A stretch of 64,000 nt of DNA from Porcincola intestinalis. Lineage in GTDB: Bacteria; Bacillota; Clostridia; Lachnospirales; Lachnospiraceae. The notes beneath the pieces are model-generated. The model searched no databases, was not told the DNA's origin, and saw only the letters and a program-made list of their open reading frames with translations. The DNA is taken from positions 1 to 64,000 of the forward strand of contig NZ_VULZ01000013.1 of assembly GCF_009696445.1 (NCBI RefSeq), given 5' to 3'. Position numbers and translations under genes: made by a program. Numbering within the stretch: the first letter of the stretch is position 1; every line of letters starts with the position of its first letter. Below are positions 1-6,774 of the stretch, piece by piece.

Positions 1-50
1 CAGTAATGTATGGAGCTGACTGTTACTAATCGGTCGCAGGCTTATCCAAA
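1..50 (+). rRNA. 23S rRNA, 3' end (partial)
   Basis: The first 50 bases match the extreme 3' end of bacterial 23S rRNA: the conserved GACTGTTACTAATCGGTCG stretch followed by a short CTTATCC tail. The gene enters from the left of the window. No 5S rRNA gene can be found before the first tRNA, about 190 bases downstream. Confidence 0.9.
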
Positions 51-242
51 AGGCACAATGGTAAGTGAGTTTGGAAACGGATAGAAAAGGGAATGTCAGG
101 ATAAAGATTTTGTGTGCGGTTTTGAAGGTGCGGATCACACAGCACGATAGAAGAATGACTTTGAAACTGATAAGTGAGTTCAGGATTGAAAATCCTGTTG
201 AATTCCGTTTCAGGTTGTGACATAATAAGTGTTGTGCAATCT

Positions 243-314
<72 letters not shown>

Positions 315-337
315 CTGGAAAAAGATTTTCGATACTT

Positions 338-411
338 GGATCCTTAGCTCAGTTGGTTAGAGCAGTCGGCTCATAACCGATCGGTCCTGGGTTCGAGTCC
401 CCGAGGATCCA
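338..411 (+). tRNA. tRNA-Met (CAT)
   Basis: The cloverleaf has acceptor arms GGATCCT and AGGATCC and anticodon CAT at 372-374. The base-paired first position (G-C) argues for an elongator-type or tRNA-Ile2-type CAT tRNA rather than an initiator. Elongator Met is the likelier reading. Confidence 0.9.
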
Positions 412-417
412 TTTTGT

Positions 418-491
418 GGCCCAGTGGCTCAGTTGGTTAGAGCGCCGCCCTGTCACGGCGGAGGTCACCGGTTCGAACCCGGTCTGGGTCG
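418..491 (+). tRNA. tRNA-Asp (GTC)
   Basis: The acceptor arms are GGCCCAG and CTGGGTC, the anticodon GTC is at 452-454, and the T arm is CCGGTTCGAACCCGG. It follows tRNA-Met by six bases and is closed by a strong intrinsic terminator. Confidence 0.95.
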
Positions 492-494
492 TAT

Positions 495-526
495 GGGACA
501 GGCAAATTGCCTGTCCTGTTTTTTTA
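495..526 (+). terminator. Intrinsic terminator after tRNA-Asp
   Basis: The inverted repeat GGACAGGC/GCCTGTCC with a five-base loop is followed by a run of T. The T run ends about two bases before the first base of tRNA-Leu, so tRNA-Leu depends on read-through or on a promoter hidden in this short stretch. Confidence 0.85.
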
Positions 527-527
527 A

Positions 528-613
528 GCCGCAGTGGCGGAACTGGCAGACGCCTGGGACTTAAAATCCCATGAGTCGTGACACTCGTACCGGTTCGATC
601 CCGGTCTGCGGCA
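528..613 (+). tRNA. tRNA-Leu (TAA), prophage integration target
   Basis: This is an 86-base class II tRNA with acceptor arms GCCGCAG and CTGCGGC, a long variable arm and anticodon TAA at 562-564. Its last 18 bases lie inside the 25-bp repeat that bounds the prophage, so the gene stays intact at the left junction after integration. Confidence 0.95.
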
Positions 614-620
614 TAGGACA
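596..620 (+). repeat. attL core (25-bp direct repeat)
   Basis: The sequence from CGATCCCGG to ATAGGACA is identical to 30839-30863. It overlaps the 3' end of tRNA-Leu, the usual target of tyrosine integrases. Flanking bases diverge immediately on both sides of the two copies. Confidence 0.92.
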
Positions 621-624
621 AGAA

Positions 625-666
625 CCTCAGGAATTCTGAAAATACGGTATTCCTGAGGGCTTTTTT
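625..666 (+). terminator. Phage-borne terminator downstream of tRNA-Leu
   Basis: The arms CCTCAGGAAT and ATTCCTGAGG enclose a 14-base loop and are followed by six T. It lies on the phage side of attL, so the phage supplies a replacement terminator for tRNA-Leu. A terminator of different sequence sits at the same distance beyond attR. Confidence 0.85.
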
Positions 667-685
667 ACGTATTAGGAACCATTCG

Positions 686-704
686 GTTAGCAAAAAGTTA
701 GCAA
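686..704 (+). repeat. Left arm-type integrase sites (GTTAGCAA x2)
   Basis: GTTAGCAA occurs at 686-693 and 697-704, an 11-bp period. The same 19 bp, GTTAGCAAAAAGTTAGCAA, recurs inside the right end at 30742-30760. Position near both att sites and helical phasing fit arm-binding sites for the N-terminal domain of the integrase. Confidence 0.65.
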
Positions 705-707
705 AAC

Positions 708-1826
708 TCAGCTGGTTTGCAGAATTTGCACGCCATCCAGCAGTTGGCGGTCATGCTCTTCCATGCGTTTGGTGACGTGAAAATAGACATCCCTGGTAGT
801 ATGACCGTCGGAGTGGCCAAGCCGGCGGCTGATCGTTTCAAGTGGCACACCGGCTTCGGCAAGCAGGGCCACATGGGTATGCCGGAGTGAGTGAGGGGAC
901 AGCTTGCGGCCAATCAGCTTTTCTGTACGACGTTCGATGTAGATACGATAGGCGTCGTAGCTGATGCGCCTGCCATCATCATCACAGAAGAAATGATGTG
1001 TACGGAAGCCATACATCAGGGATCGCCGTTTCTTGTCAGCTGAGATTTTTCGGCAGATGGCTTCAAGCTCAGGCTGGATTGAAATGGTACGTGTGGATGT
1101 TGCTGTTTTCGTAGTGCTCACCTTGTGAATCGGCAGAGAGAAGGTTTTCGTGATTCTGATTTCTCCTGCAGTCAGGTCGATATCGCTGTCCTCAAGGACA
1201 ATCGCTTCACCGATGCGCATGCCCGTAAGGATCAGGAACTCAGTCAAGAGTCGCCAGATGTCTATCGACATACCGTCGAGGAGTTTTGTAATCTCATCTC
1301 GCTCAAGATATTTTAGATAATCTTTCTCCCTGGCTGTCTTGTCTTCCCGCCGCCGAATTTTGTCAATCCAGCTGATATTCTCGATCAGGTCAGCCTGGTA
1401 TCCCCAACGTATCAGCGCCTTAAAACGGGTCAGGCGTTCGTTATAGGTTGTCGGATCATCGGAATGTAGACACTTGGCCACATATGGAGCTGTCAGATTT
1501 GCGACGATGGCATCATCGCCGATCATACGCCGTAAAGATGCAGTACGCCGTTTAGAAGATTCAGCAGTCTGCTCCTTGTGGGTTTGCCGCTGCCATGCGC
1601 AGTAGTTCTCACACAGTACTTTGAACGTGACAGCATCAGGTTTTCCAGATCTTGCCATTGCCTCAGCAATCTTCTGATCGAGGGCAGCACGCGCAGCTCT
1701 GGCGTCATTCCGCTTCCGACCGGTTGGTTTCAGCGTAACCGTCACCGTACGTGTCTTGCCGGTGATTGGATCCTTGTAACGTTCGAAATAGCAGATGTTT
1801 CCGGATGGCTTTTTCTGTGTCCACAT
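708..1826 (-). CDS. int: Tyrosine site-specific integrase
   Basis: This tyrosine recombinase catalyses phage integration and excision at tRNA-Leu. With the chosen start (ATG at 1826, AGGAG seven bases upstream) it is 372 residues, normal for the family. An arm-binding N-terminus is followed by a SAM-like core-binding domain and the catalytic domain. Visible catalytic residues are R204 (TGMRIGE), H312 and R315 (HSLRH), H338 (LGH) and the nucleophile Y348 (DVYFHVT). A 25-residue upstream extension is open but has no good SD. The gene reads toward attL and ends four bases from the arm repeats. Confidence 0.95.
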   Translation of the reverse strand: MWTQKKPSGNICYFERYKDPITGKTRTVTVTLKPTGRKRNDARAARAALDQKIAEAMARSGKPDAVTFKVLCENYCAWQRQTHKEQTAESSKRRTASLRRMIGDDAIVANLTAPYVAKCLHSDDPTTYNERLTRFKALIRWGYQADLIENISWIDKIRRREDKTAREKDYLKYLERDEITKLLDGMSIDIWRLLTEFLILTGMRIGEAIVLEDSDIDLTAGEIRITKTFSLPIHKVSTTKTATSTRTISIQPELEAICRKISADKKRRSLMYGFRTHHFFCDDDGRRISYDAYRIYIERRTEKLIGRKLSPHSLRHTHVALLAEAGVPLETISRRLGHSDGHTTRDVYFHVTKRMEEHDRQLLDGVQILQTS

Positions 1827-1964
1827 AAAAACGCTCCTTTCAGGGTGCAAAACCCCAGGGAGCGTGATACAATCATCTTTGTTGGGGGATGAAAGCATCA
1901 CGCTTCATTTACTTTGCCGCCTGCAGCGCCAACTGCGGGCGGCTTTTATGTGCTGATCTTATAA

Positions 1965-2687
1965 CTATTTTACTGTGCTTATGGCTCTACTATAATATCC
2001 AGAATCTCGCAATTTATTAAAACAGAATAGTGTGGCCTTTACATCAGAAAGTGAATCATGCTGAGTATCATTTCCCCAATCATAGCCAAAGTGACTTGCG
2101 CAAGCAGAGAGTTTAAACCATCTATTATGCCCATGATAGGAGTCATATATTCCTCTGTAATTCGCATAGTCTTTCATGACGTCAATTGTTGGTCCGGAAT
2201 AAGAAACCCCAGCAGCTTTGATAAACTCAAGATCAAAATCGACATTGTAGCCTATTACACAGGATGCTTTTTCAAAAATACCTATCAGCTGATCCAGATA
2301 GACATCAATCTCATTTTCACTTTTTACCATTGCAGGAGTAATACCGTTTATATCGGTAGCCTTAGGCCAGGACTTGCGATGATTCGGCTTAATCAGATGG
2401 TAAAATAATGTATTCCCATTCATATCTATGATCGCAATCTGCAATAACTCATCATTCTTATTTGGATTTAATCCGGTAGTTTCTGTATCAATAAATATGG
2501 GATTTGATAATGCCCTTTGAAAATTAATGGACCTTTTCTTTTCAATATGATGATCCTTTGTCCGTCTGACAAAGTAAATAAAGGCTGCAATAGCGATAAA
2601 AAATGTGCCGACTGGCACGTATCCGCCTATCATTGTTAAAACGCCGATGATGACTAGGATTATAACGACCTTATTGTGCTTTTTCAT
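1965..2687 (-). CDS. Membrane-anchored DnaQ-like DEDDh 3'-5' exonuclease
   Basis: The protein has 240 residues. Residues 6-40 form two hydrophobic segments, and from about 62 on there is a DnaQ/RNase T-type exonuclease domain. The DEDDh residues are visible: D67 and E69 in FIDTETTG, D152 in the NVDFDLEF motif, and H210 with D215 in HDSLSD. It should remove nucleotides from nucleic-acid 3' ends near the membrane. It lies between integrase and repressor, a position where temperate phages often carry defence or superinfection-exclusion genes, and it is more A+T-rich than its neighbours. The anti-phage role is inference; a repair or RNA-processing role is possible. Confidence 0.75.
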   Translation of the reverse strand: MKKHNKVVIILVIIGVLTMIGGYVPVGTFFIAIAAFIYFVRRTKDHHIEKKRSINFQRALSNPIFIDTETTGLNPNKNDELLQIAIIDMNGNTLFYHLIKPNHRKSWPKATDINGITPAMVKSENEIDVYLDQLIGIFEKASCVIGYNVDFDLEFIKAAGVSYSGPTIDVMKDYANYRGIYDSYHGHNRWFKLSACASHFGYDWGNDTQHDSLSDVKATLFCFNKLRDSGYYSRAISTVK

Positions 2688-2704
2688 TTTTTAAGTATTC
2701 CTCC

Positions 2705-3412
2705 TTATATATACCTGTGCCGGCTCTCGACTACAACGCCGATCACCCTCACAGGCAGTTCCTCAACCTCTTTGTTTGTATAGTACTGTACGTCATAAGA
2801 CGGGTTGATCGGCAGCAGCCGGATCCCGTCCTGATACTTCATGATCCTCTTGCAGGTGGCATCATTGCCGTTGACGGTCGCTGCAACAATGGATCCGGAT
2901 TCCGCGTCATCTGCCTGTATGCAAATGATGTAGTCGCCGTCCTTTATGTCAGGCTCCATGGAATGGCCGGAGATCTTCAACCCGAAATACTTTTGCCCGG
3001 GCTTGACCGGAACGGTAGTGAGGTCGACCTCATCAATGACATCCTCAATCATCTCGATGGGGACGCCACCAGCGATGCGGCCATAGACCTTGACAGTACG
3101 TGGAGAAGATACCTGAAGCCGGCTGTTATCATTGGCAAGCTTATTGTGCCTTCTGGCATCAAGGAGTTTGGCTTCATCCTCTGTCAGCAGTCGGGATATT
3201 TTATCCCAATTCCCATTAAGGTACTCCATGTTTACGTTAAATAAATCACAAAGAGCTTCCCGCATTTCCATTTTAGGCTGCTTTACGCCACGCTCCCATT
3301 GAGAAACGGCAACATTAGTCACCCCAAGCTTATCGGCGAGCTCTTGTTGGGACCAGCCGTTAGACAATCGCAATTCTTTAATTCGGTCTTTAATATCTGC
3401 GTATTCACCCAT
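2705..3412 (-). CDS. LexA/CI-like phage repressor (HTH + S24 peptidase)
   Basis: Residues 9-64 form an XRE-type helix-turn-helix (SQQELADKLG...VAVSQWERG). Residues 108-230 form a LexA-type S24 self-cleavage domain with the A114-G115 cleavage site in GRIAGGV, nucleophile S151 (SGHSMEP) and general base K188 (TCKRI). It should hold the prophage silent by binding the operators next to it and be inactivated by RecA-stimulated autocleavage. It is 235 residues, normal length, and divergent from the Cro-like gene across a 110-bp switch region. Confidence 0.92.
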   Translation of the reverse strand: MGEYADIKDRIKELRLSNGWSQQELADKLGVTNVAVSQWERGVKQPKMEMREALCDLFNVNMEYLNGNWDKISRLLTEDEAKLLDARRHNKLANDNSRLQVSSPRTVKVYGRIAGGVPIEMIEDVIDEVDLTTVPVKPGQKYFGLKISGHSMEPDIKDGDYIICIQADDAESGSIVAATVNGNDATCKRIMKYQDGIRLLPINPSYDVQYYTNKEVEELPVRVIGVVVESRHRYI

Positions 3413-3449
3413 ATTTAAACCTTCAGATTAGAAAGAATCATTTTTTCTA

Positions 3450-3478
3450 TTGACAAGTATAAACCATAAGTATACAAT
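3450..3478 (+). promoter_or_regulatory. Rightward early promoter (PR-like)
   Basis: TTGACA at 3450-3455 and TACAAT at 3473-3478 are separated by 17 bases and lie 45 bases upstream of the Cro-like start codon. The spacer holds an operator-like sequence, so repressor binding would block the polymerase. Confidence 0.75.
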
Positions 3479-3502
3479 GTTCAACGTAAACCAAAGGTTT
3501 AT
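3458..3502. promoter_or_regulatory. Operator-like sites of the lysogeny switch
   Basis: Two imperfect palindromes share TAAACCAWAGGTTTA: TATAAACCATAAGTATA at 3458-3474 inside the promoter spacer and GTAAACCAAAGGTTTATA at 3486-3503 between promoter and gene. A third related copy, GTAAACCAAAAGTTAAT, lies beyond the Cro-like gene at 3726-3742. They are the natural targets of the divergent repressor and Cro-like protein. Confidence 0.65.
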
Positions 3503-3522
3503 ATGAATAGGAGGGAAAAGCA

Positions 3523-3723
3523 ATGGGATGTACGGCAGCGAGAATAAAGCAGCTGCGAATATCTAAAGATGAAACCCAGAAGGAATTAGCAGAAGCAATA
3601 GGGGTTTCTGTGATGGCCGTTTCTAAATATGAAAATGGGTTATCGGTGCCAAGCGACGACACGAAAGTAAAAATTGCTAGACATTACGGGGTGTCAGTAG
3701 AGTGGCTTTTTTTTAAACCATAA
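3523..3723 (+). CDS. Cro-like XRE-family HTH protein
   Basis: This 66-residue protein is almost entirely one helix-turn-helix (KELAEAIGVSVMAVSKYENG) followed by a short C-terminal helix. TAGGAGGG eight bases upstream decides the start. Being divergent from the repressor with shared operators, it is the likely Cro-type switch protein that shuts off repressor synthesis and favours lytic growth. Confidence 0.85.
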   Translation: MGCTAARIKQLRISKDETQKELAEAIGVSVMAVSKYENGLSVPSDDTKVKIARHYGVSVEWLFFKP

Positions 3724-3774
3724 CAGTAAACCAAAAGTTAATATTTGGAAGCAGGAGAAGGGAGAGAGGACGCG

Positions 3775-3987
3775 ATGATAAACCACGAAAAGATGACCGT
3801 CACGCTTGACAGGGTTGAAGTGCTTGACTGTCGTCTTGCAATCCTGGGGATTATCCAGGAACAGAGAAAAGCCGGAAAGACTTATCAGAGATGGCAGCCG
3901 ATATATGACAAGTTGACCGAGCAGCTCAAGGCATTTGATGAAGAATACGAAAAGACACATCGTGAGATAGAAGGGATGAAAGGATGA
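3775..3987 (+). CDS. Small phage protein, charged and helical
   Basis: The 70-residue product begins MINHEKMTVTLDRVEVLDC. It is rich in charged residues and probably helical through the C-terminal half (LTEQLKAFDEEYEKTHREIEG), resembling a short coiled coil. The ATG at 3775 has GGAGAGAGGA just upstream; an upstream ATG at about 3745 is poorer. I do not recognise a family. It is the last early gene before the structured RNA candidate. Confidence 0.65.
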   Translation: MINHEKMTVTLDRVEVLDCRLAILGIIQEQRKAGKTYQRWQPIYDKLTEQLKAFDEEYEKTHREIEGMKG

Positions 3988-4024
3988 GAAAACCAAAAGA
4001 CCGGTGGGTACGACACCCCACCAG

Positions 4025-4433
4025 CCTTTCGCCGAATTTGTTTACCCTATACGCCTTGCAGGTTTTCACCGCGGCAGATGTCGTAAACCGCGTCTATGGG
4101 GCGTCACGTCACTTTTGCAGTTTCGATTCTGCGAATGCCTGAACGCTGACGTGTGAATGGAATACACGATACGGTGCGCACATATTTTCGCTAGCAAATG
4201 GAATGTGCAAACCCCTCATTTTTATGTGTGAGTGCACACTGCGCCGTACCAGTTGTTACTTAACCCAGTTTAACGTGTGATGGTGCCACATAGCGACCAA
4301 CCCATAAGGGAGCAGGCAAAGTCAAAAGTTTTGTCAATAGACATCACTCCTTTCCTTGCCGATAGGCATAGAAACATTTTAGCACCATGTTAAACAGCGC
4401 CAATAGGGTAAACAGGCGGAAGCGCCAGAAAGG
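4025..4433 (+). ncRNA. Candidate ~410-nt structured RNA, family not recognised
   Basis: No credible gene lies here, yet nested complementary segments occur throughout. The closing stem pairs CCTTTC 4025-4030 with GAAAGG 4428-4433, GCC 4031-4033 with GGC 4415-4417, and GTTTACCCTAT 4040-4050 with ATAGGGTAAAC 4403-4413. Inside are CGCGG/CCGCG (4070/4088), CACGTCA/TGACGTG (4105/4147) enclosing GCAG/CTGC, TACGGTGCG/TGCGCCGTA (4170/4240), a long-range pair GTTTAAC+ATGGTGC (4268-4286) with GCACCATGTTAAAC (4382-4395), and hairpins TGTC-AATA-GACA and TGCC-GATA-GGCA. The last closing segment is the SD of the gene at 4439. It does not show a group II domain V or evident group I core motifs. Confidence 0.6.
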
Positions 4434-4438
4434 AAACA

Positions 4439-4705
4439 ATGATGGATCAGCATACAGAAGAGCTGGCAAATTACATCAGGAAAAACGATTACAACCTGGC
4501 GAGTATCGCCAGGGAGACAGGAATCCCGTACATGGCGCTGTATGACAGCCTTTTCAATTCATCCCGGAGCAGGCAACTCCGGGTGAGTGAATATTTCGCT
4601 GTCTGCAGCTGTCTGGGAGTTTCGCCGGGACAGTTAGAGGAGAGATACAGAGGGATGCCGGAAGAGGTTACTACTGAGAGGAACGGCCATGGATCCACAA
4701 ATTGA
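4439..4705 (+). CDS. Small phage DNA-binding-like protein
   Basis: The 88-residue product has a helix-turn-helix-like middle (LASIARETGIPYMALYDSLF) and resembles short XRE-like phage proteins. ATG at 4439 or 4442 could start it; AAAGGA lies four to seven bases upstream. That SD is the 3' strand of the closing stem of the RNA candidate at 4025-4433, so translation may respond to its folding. It overlaps the next gene by 17 bases. Confidence 0.7.
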   Translation: MMDQHTEELANYIRKNDYNLASIARETGIPYMALYDSLFNSSRSRQLRVSEYFAVCSCLGVSPGQLEERYRGMPEEVTTERNGHGSTN

Positions 4706-4958
4706 GATTGAAGCCAGGAGAAGAGCGGATCAGAAGCTCATGGAGGGCGAGAACAAGAAACAGCTGGTCAAGGAATTGAAAAAGCTGATCAAGCAGACAA
4801 GAGCCGGAATCGCTGTAAAGGCAATTGAGTACACGAAGAGCGACGAAGACGACGAGTATGTCATCATCGAAAACTATTACGGAAAGACGAAGAAGATCGA
4901 CGTGACAGCGGATTCAGGGATAGCGCTGATGAGAGACATCCTGGCGGGAATCAGGTAA
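4689..4958 (+). CDS. Phage protein of unknown function
   Basis: The product is 89 residues, strongly charged, with a helical lysine-rich N-terminus (ENKKQLVKELKKLIKQ) and a beta-rich C-terminus (DDEYVIIENYYGKTKKIDV). GAGAGGAAC upstream serves as SD and the start lies inside the preceding gene, indicating translational coupling. I do not recognise a characterised family. Confidence 0.7.
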   Translation: MDPQIEIEARRRADQKLMEGENKKQLVKELKKLIKQTRAGIAVKAIEYTKSDEDDEYVIIENYYGKTKKIDVTADSGIALMRDILAGIR

Positions 4959-4988
4959 CCGGGTGCCAGAAGAAAAGGAGAATCGCGG

Positions 4989-5117
4989 ATGATCCACCAT
5001 TACATAACACAGTATCTCAAAGATGGAAAACATTTTGCTGAGTCTTGGATACAGATAAACCTTTTCGGTAAGTGTTTCTGCTTTAGCCGAAGGAGGATAA
5101 CTATTCATGAAATTTAA
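4989..5117 (+). CDS. Short conserved-looking phage protein (42 aa)
   Basis: The product reads MIHHYITQYLKDGKHFAESW and continues with a cysteine pair (GKCFCFSRRR). AAAGGAG lies about nine bases upstream. Proteins of this length and pattern (YxxDGKxFAESWIQxNLFG) are common in early regions of Firmicutes phages, but no function is known to me. It reads rightward with the genes before it. Confidence 0.6.
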   Translation: MIHHYITQYLKDGKHFAESWIQINLFGKCFCFSRRRITIHEI

Positions 5118-5119
5118 AT

Positions 5120-5149
5120 GGGATCACAGAGCAGCAACTCAGTGATCCC
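5120..5149 (-). terminator. Leftward hairpin terminator for the YjzC-like gene
   Basis: The perfect inverted repeat GGGATCAC/GTGATCCC encloses a 14-base loop. Read leftward it follows the stop of the gene at 5162 and is followed by an A/T-rich ATTTAAATTT tract, a weak intrinsic terminator. It may also slow rightward transcription. Confidence 0.5.
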
Positions 5150-5161
5150 AAGACGAAGGCT

Positions 5162-5329
5162 TTATTTATCCTTCTTCCATCCGTTTCCGGGCTTGGATGT
5201 CGGAGGCAATCGGTCGCCGCTTTCGATAGTAGCGCGATGGCCATTAGGAACTTGACCACCGCGCGGGCCTACTTCTGTATATTTCCCTGGCGCTTGGTTA
5301 TCCGTTCCGGGTTTGATGATTTTCGGCAT
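5162..5329 (-). CDS. YjzC-like small protein
   Basis: The 55-residue product begins MPKIIKPGTDNQAPGKYTEV and keeps the family's glycine/proline pattern GPRGGQVPNGHRATI...GDRLPPT. ATG at 5329 is preceded by AAAGGAAGTG; a further ATG 18 bases upstream lacks an SD. Family members occur in Bacillus and in Clostridia phages without a known function. It lies opposite to the surrounding early genes and so has its own leftward transcript. Confidence 0.75.
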   Translation of the reverse strand: MPKIIKPGTDNQAPGKYTEVGPRGGQVPNGHRATIESGDRLPPTSKPGNGWKKDK

Positions 5330-5415
5330 GTTATCACTTCCTTTCAAGGATAAATGTTGATGGAGAACATTTGTTTAATACTAAATATAGTCCGCACATA
5401 GAAGGAGGTCAAGAG

Positions 5416-5619
5416 ATGGAAGCCAAGGAGATTACAGATCTGATCAATCAGGAAAGGATAAAGCAAGGGATGAGTGTCAGCGAATTTGCTCGGCGCGTTG
5501 GTGTGTCCACCTCAAACGCTAATTACTGGTTCAGAGGCGGGAGAATAAAGCTGGAAAATGCGGACAAAGCACTCAGAGTACTTGGACTTACAGCAGTTAT
5601 CGGTAAAGGGAAATTATGA
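5416..5619 (+). CDS. XRE-type HTH protein
   Basis: The 67-residue product carries one helix-turn-helix (SVSEFARRVGVSTSNANYWFRGG) and little else. The start at 5416 has GAAGGAGG nine bases upstream. It resembles small phage regulators. It is 15 bases upstream of a small membrane protein gene and probably shares its transcript. Confidence 0.8.
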   Translation: MEAKEITDLINQERIKQGMSVSEFARRVGVSTSNANYWFRGGRIKLENADKALRVLGLTAVIGKGKL

Positions 5620-5634
5620 AACAAGGAGGGACGA

Positions 5635-5832
5635 ATGCCAACAGTGCTGCTGATAATCTGGGCAGCTATAGCAACGATTGGATGGATGAAGTGGAAGGTG
5701 GCTTTGAAAATGTTGCTATATGTTCTGCTGAGAAAAGGAATAGAGCCGCCATCAAATGAGGAGATAGCGGCTTATAGAGAAGACTTCGAGAAGGATTGGA
5801 TCAGGGAACGTTTTGAAAGAGAAGAGAACTGA
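5635..5832 (+). CDS. Small membrane protein
   Basis: The product has 65 residues. Residues 3-33 are hydrophobic (VLLIIWAAIATIGWMKWK...MLLYVLL), giving one or two membrane passes, and a charged cytosolic tail follows (YREDFEKDWIRERFEREEN). ACAAGGAGGG sets the start. Its 3' end overlaps the oppositely oriented DUF2513 gene by 32 bases. Function unknown. Confidence 0.7.
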   Translation: MPTVLLIIWAAIATIGWMKWKVALKMLLYVLLRKGIEPPSNEEIAAYREDFEKDWIRERFEREEN

Positions 5833-6193
5833 TTATTTTCACAGAGGTCTCAATCAGCGCGGGAATAGAAGCTGATCCGACAACGGAAGAAGCCCGTTGG
5901 ATTTTCTTGAATACAGGTTCAGGCCGTATGGTTTCGAGAAACTGATATCCATCATAAGTGATGCGGTTGACCAGAAGTTCATTAAAGCTGTCATCGCCGG
6001 AATCAGCACTGATCGTTATGAAATGTGCTTCGTCAAGGACAAAAAGCGTATTGATGACTTCGGGAGCAGAGATGCCGGTATCACTGGATATTTGCCGATA
6101 ATCGATTGATTCGAAGCCCTCATCTTCAGACACTGTCAGATTTGATTCAAGGTAGAGAAGAAGGGATCGAATAGTTTCTAGGTTGAGCTTCAT
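5801..6193 (-). CDS. DUF2513-family protein
   Basis: The 130-residue product matches the family pattern MKLNxxxIRxLLLYLE at the N-terminus and RITYDGYQFLETIR in the C-terminal half, with a winged-helix-like middle (YRQISSDTGISAPEVINTLFVLDEAHFI). AAAGGAG precedes the ATG. Family members are frequent in Firmicutes phages and may act as regulators, but no function is established. It is the second leftward gene in this early block. Confidence 0.85.
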   Translation of the reverse strand: MKLNLETIRSLLLYLESNLTVSEDEGFESIDYRQISSDTGISAPEVINTLFVLDEAHFITISADSGDDSFNELLVNRITYDGYQFLETIRPEPVFKKIQRASSVVGSASIPALIETSVKIISSLLFQNVP

Positions 6194-6352
6194 GGGAAGA
6201 GACTCCTTTCTACAGACTCAGGCGCTGCAACGCCATGTAAGAGGAGGATAGCACCAGGGGAGCAAAGAAGAAATGGGGAAGAAAAAGCAATTCAGGTTTT
6301 TCTGCGGAATTGGCATCAAAACCAGCAACAAGACGAGGGGAGGACAGAAGGT

Positions 6353-6607
6353 ATGTATCTAAGCAAGGCAAAGCTTATGGAAGAGTACGGAATCAGCAAA
6401 AGTAGTGTGGACCGGATACTGAAGCTGATTAGAGACCATTCCGCCAGGTACCCGAAATCGGCGGTGATAAGGAGCGGGAATATCGTTCGGATCCGAGATG
6501 ATGTATTCCTGGACGCATTCCAGTACACGGATCAGATCATGTGCGGAATTGCACCGAAGTTTGTGCCAAATGAACGGCACGCATGGGAGCGGATCAGTGC
6601 GTTATGA
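6353..6607 (+). CDS. HTH DNA-binding protein, excisionase/regulator-like
   Basis: The 84-residue product starts with a helix-turn-helix (SKAKLMEEYGISKSSVDRILKLI) followed by a wing-like segment (AVIRSGNIVRIRDDVFLDAF), the shape of phage excisionase or MerR-like DNA-binding modules. AGGGGAGGACAGAAGG lies just upstream. It overlaps the next gene in an ATGA junction, opening a run of coupled small genes. Confidence 0.7.
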   Translation: MYLSKAKLMEEYGISKSSVDRILKLIRDHSARYPKSAVIRSGNIVRIRDDVFLDAFQYTDQIMCGIAPKFVPNERHAWERISAL

Positions 6608-6774
6608 CGATGGAAGTCATCACCGTTAGGAACGGCGAGGTCATAAAGGGAAAGCAGTTCACCAGCCAGGCAGCAGCCTACAGATTCTGCGTGCAGCGGA
6701 ACTGGAGAGCGCAGGACAATGCCGGGCGGAAATGTCAGCTGATGATACGGACGATGAGGGAGAAAGAAACATGA
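6604..6774 (+). CDS. Small phage protein
   Basis: The 56-residue product begins MTMEVITVRNGEVIKGKQFT and is basic. ATGA overlaps with both neighbours (6604 and 6771) show translational coupling in a compact early operon. No family recognised. Confidence 0.6.
   Translation: MTMEVITVRNGEVIKGKQFTSQAAAYRFCVQRNWRAQDNAGRKCQLMIRTMREKET

Noticed and set aside
51-242. 5S rRNA gene after 23S
   Set aside because: None of the conserved 5S segments can be found; only a small hairpin (AGGATT/AATCCT) is present.
3984-4142. A 52-codon frame starting in an ATGA overlap with the gene at 3775 (MRKPKDRWVRHPTSLSPNLF...)
   Set aside because: It runs through the 5' closing stem and first helices of the structured RNA candidate, has unusual residue composition and no recognisable domain. 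It could still be a short leader peptide.
4025-4433. Group I or group II self-splicing intron
   Set aside because: No domain V-like hairpin, no evident P7/core motifs, no intron-encoded protein, and no split gene whose parts join across it.
6273-6362. 29-codon frame MGKKKQFRFFCGIGIKTSNK...
   Set aside because: A basic short frame with only a weak SD; it overlaps the start of the HTH gene at 6353. Support is insufficient.
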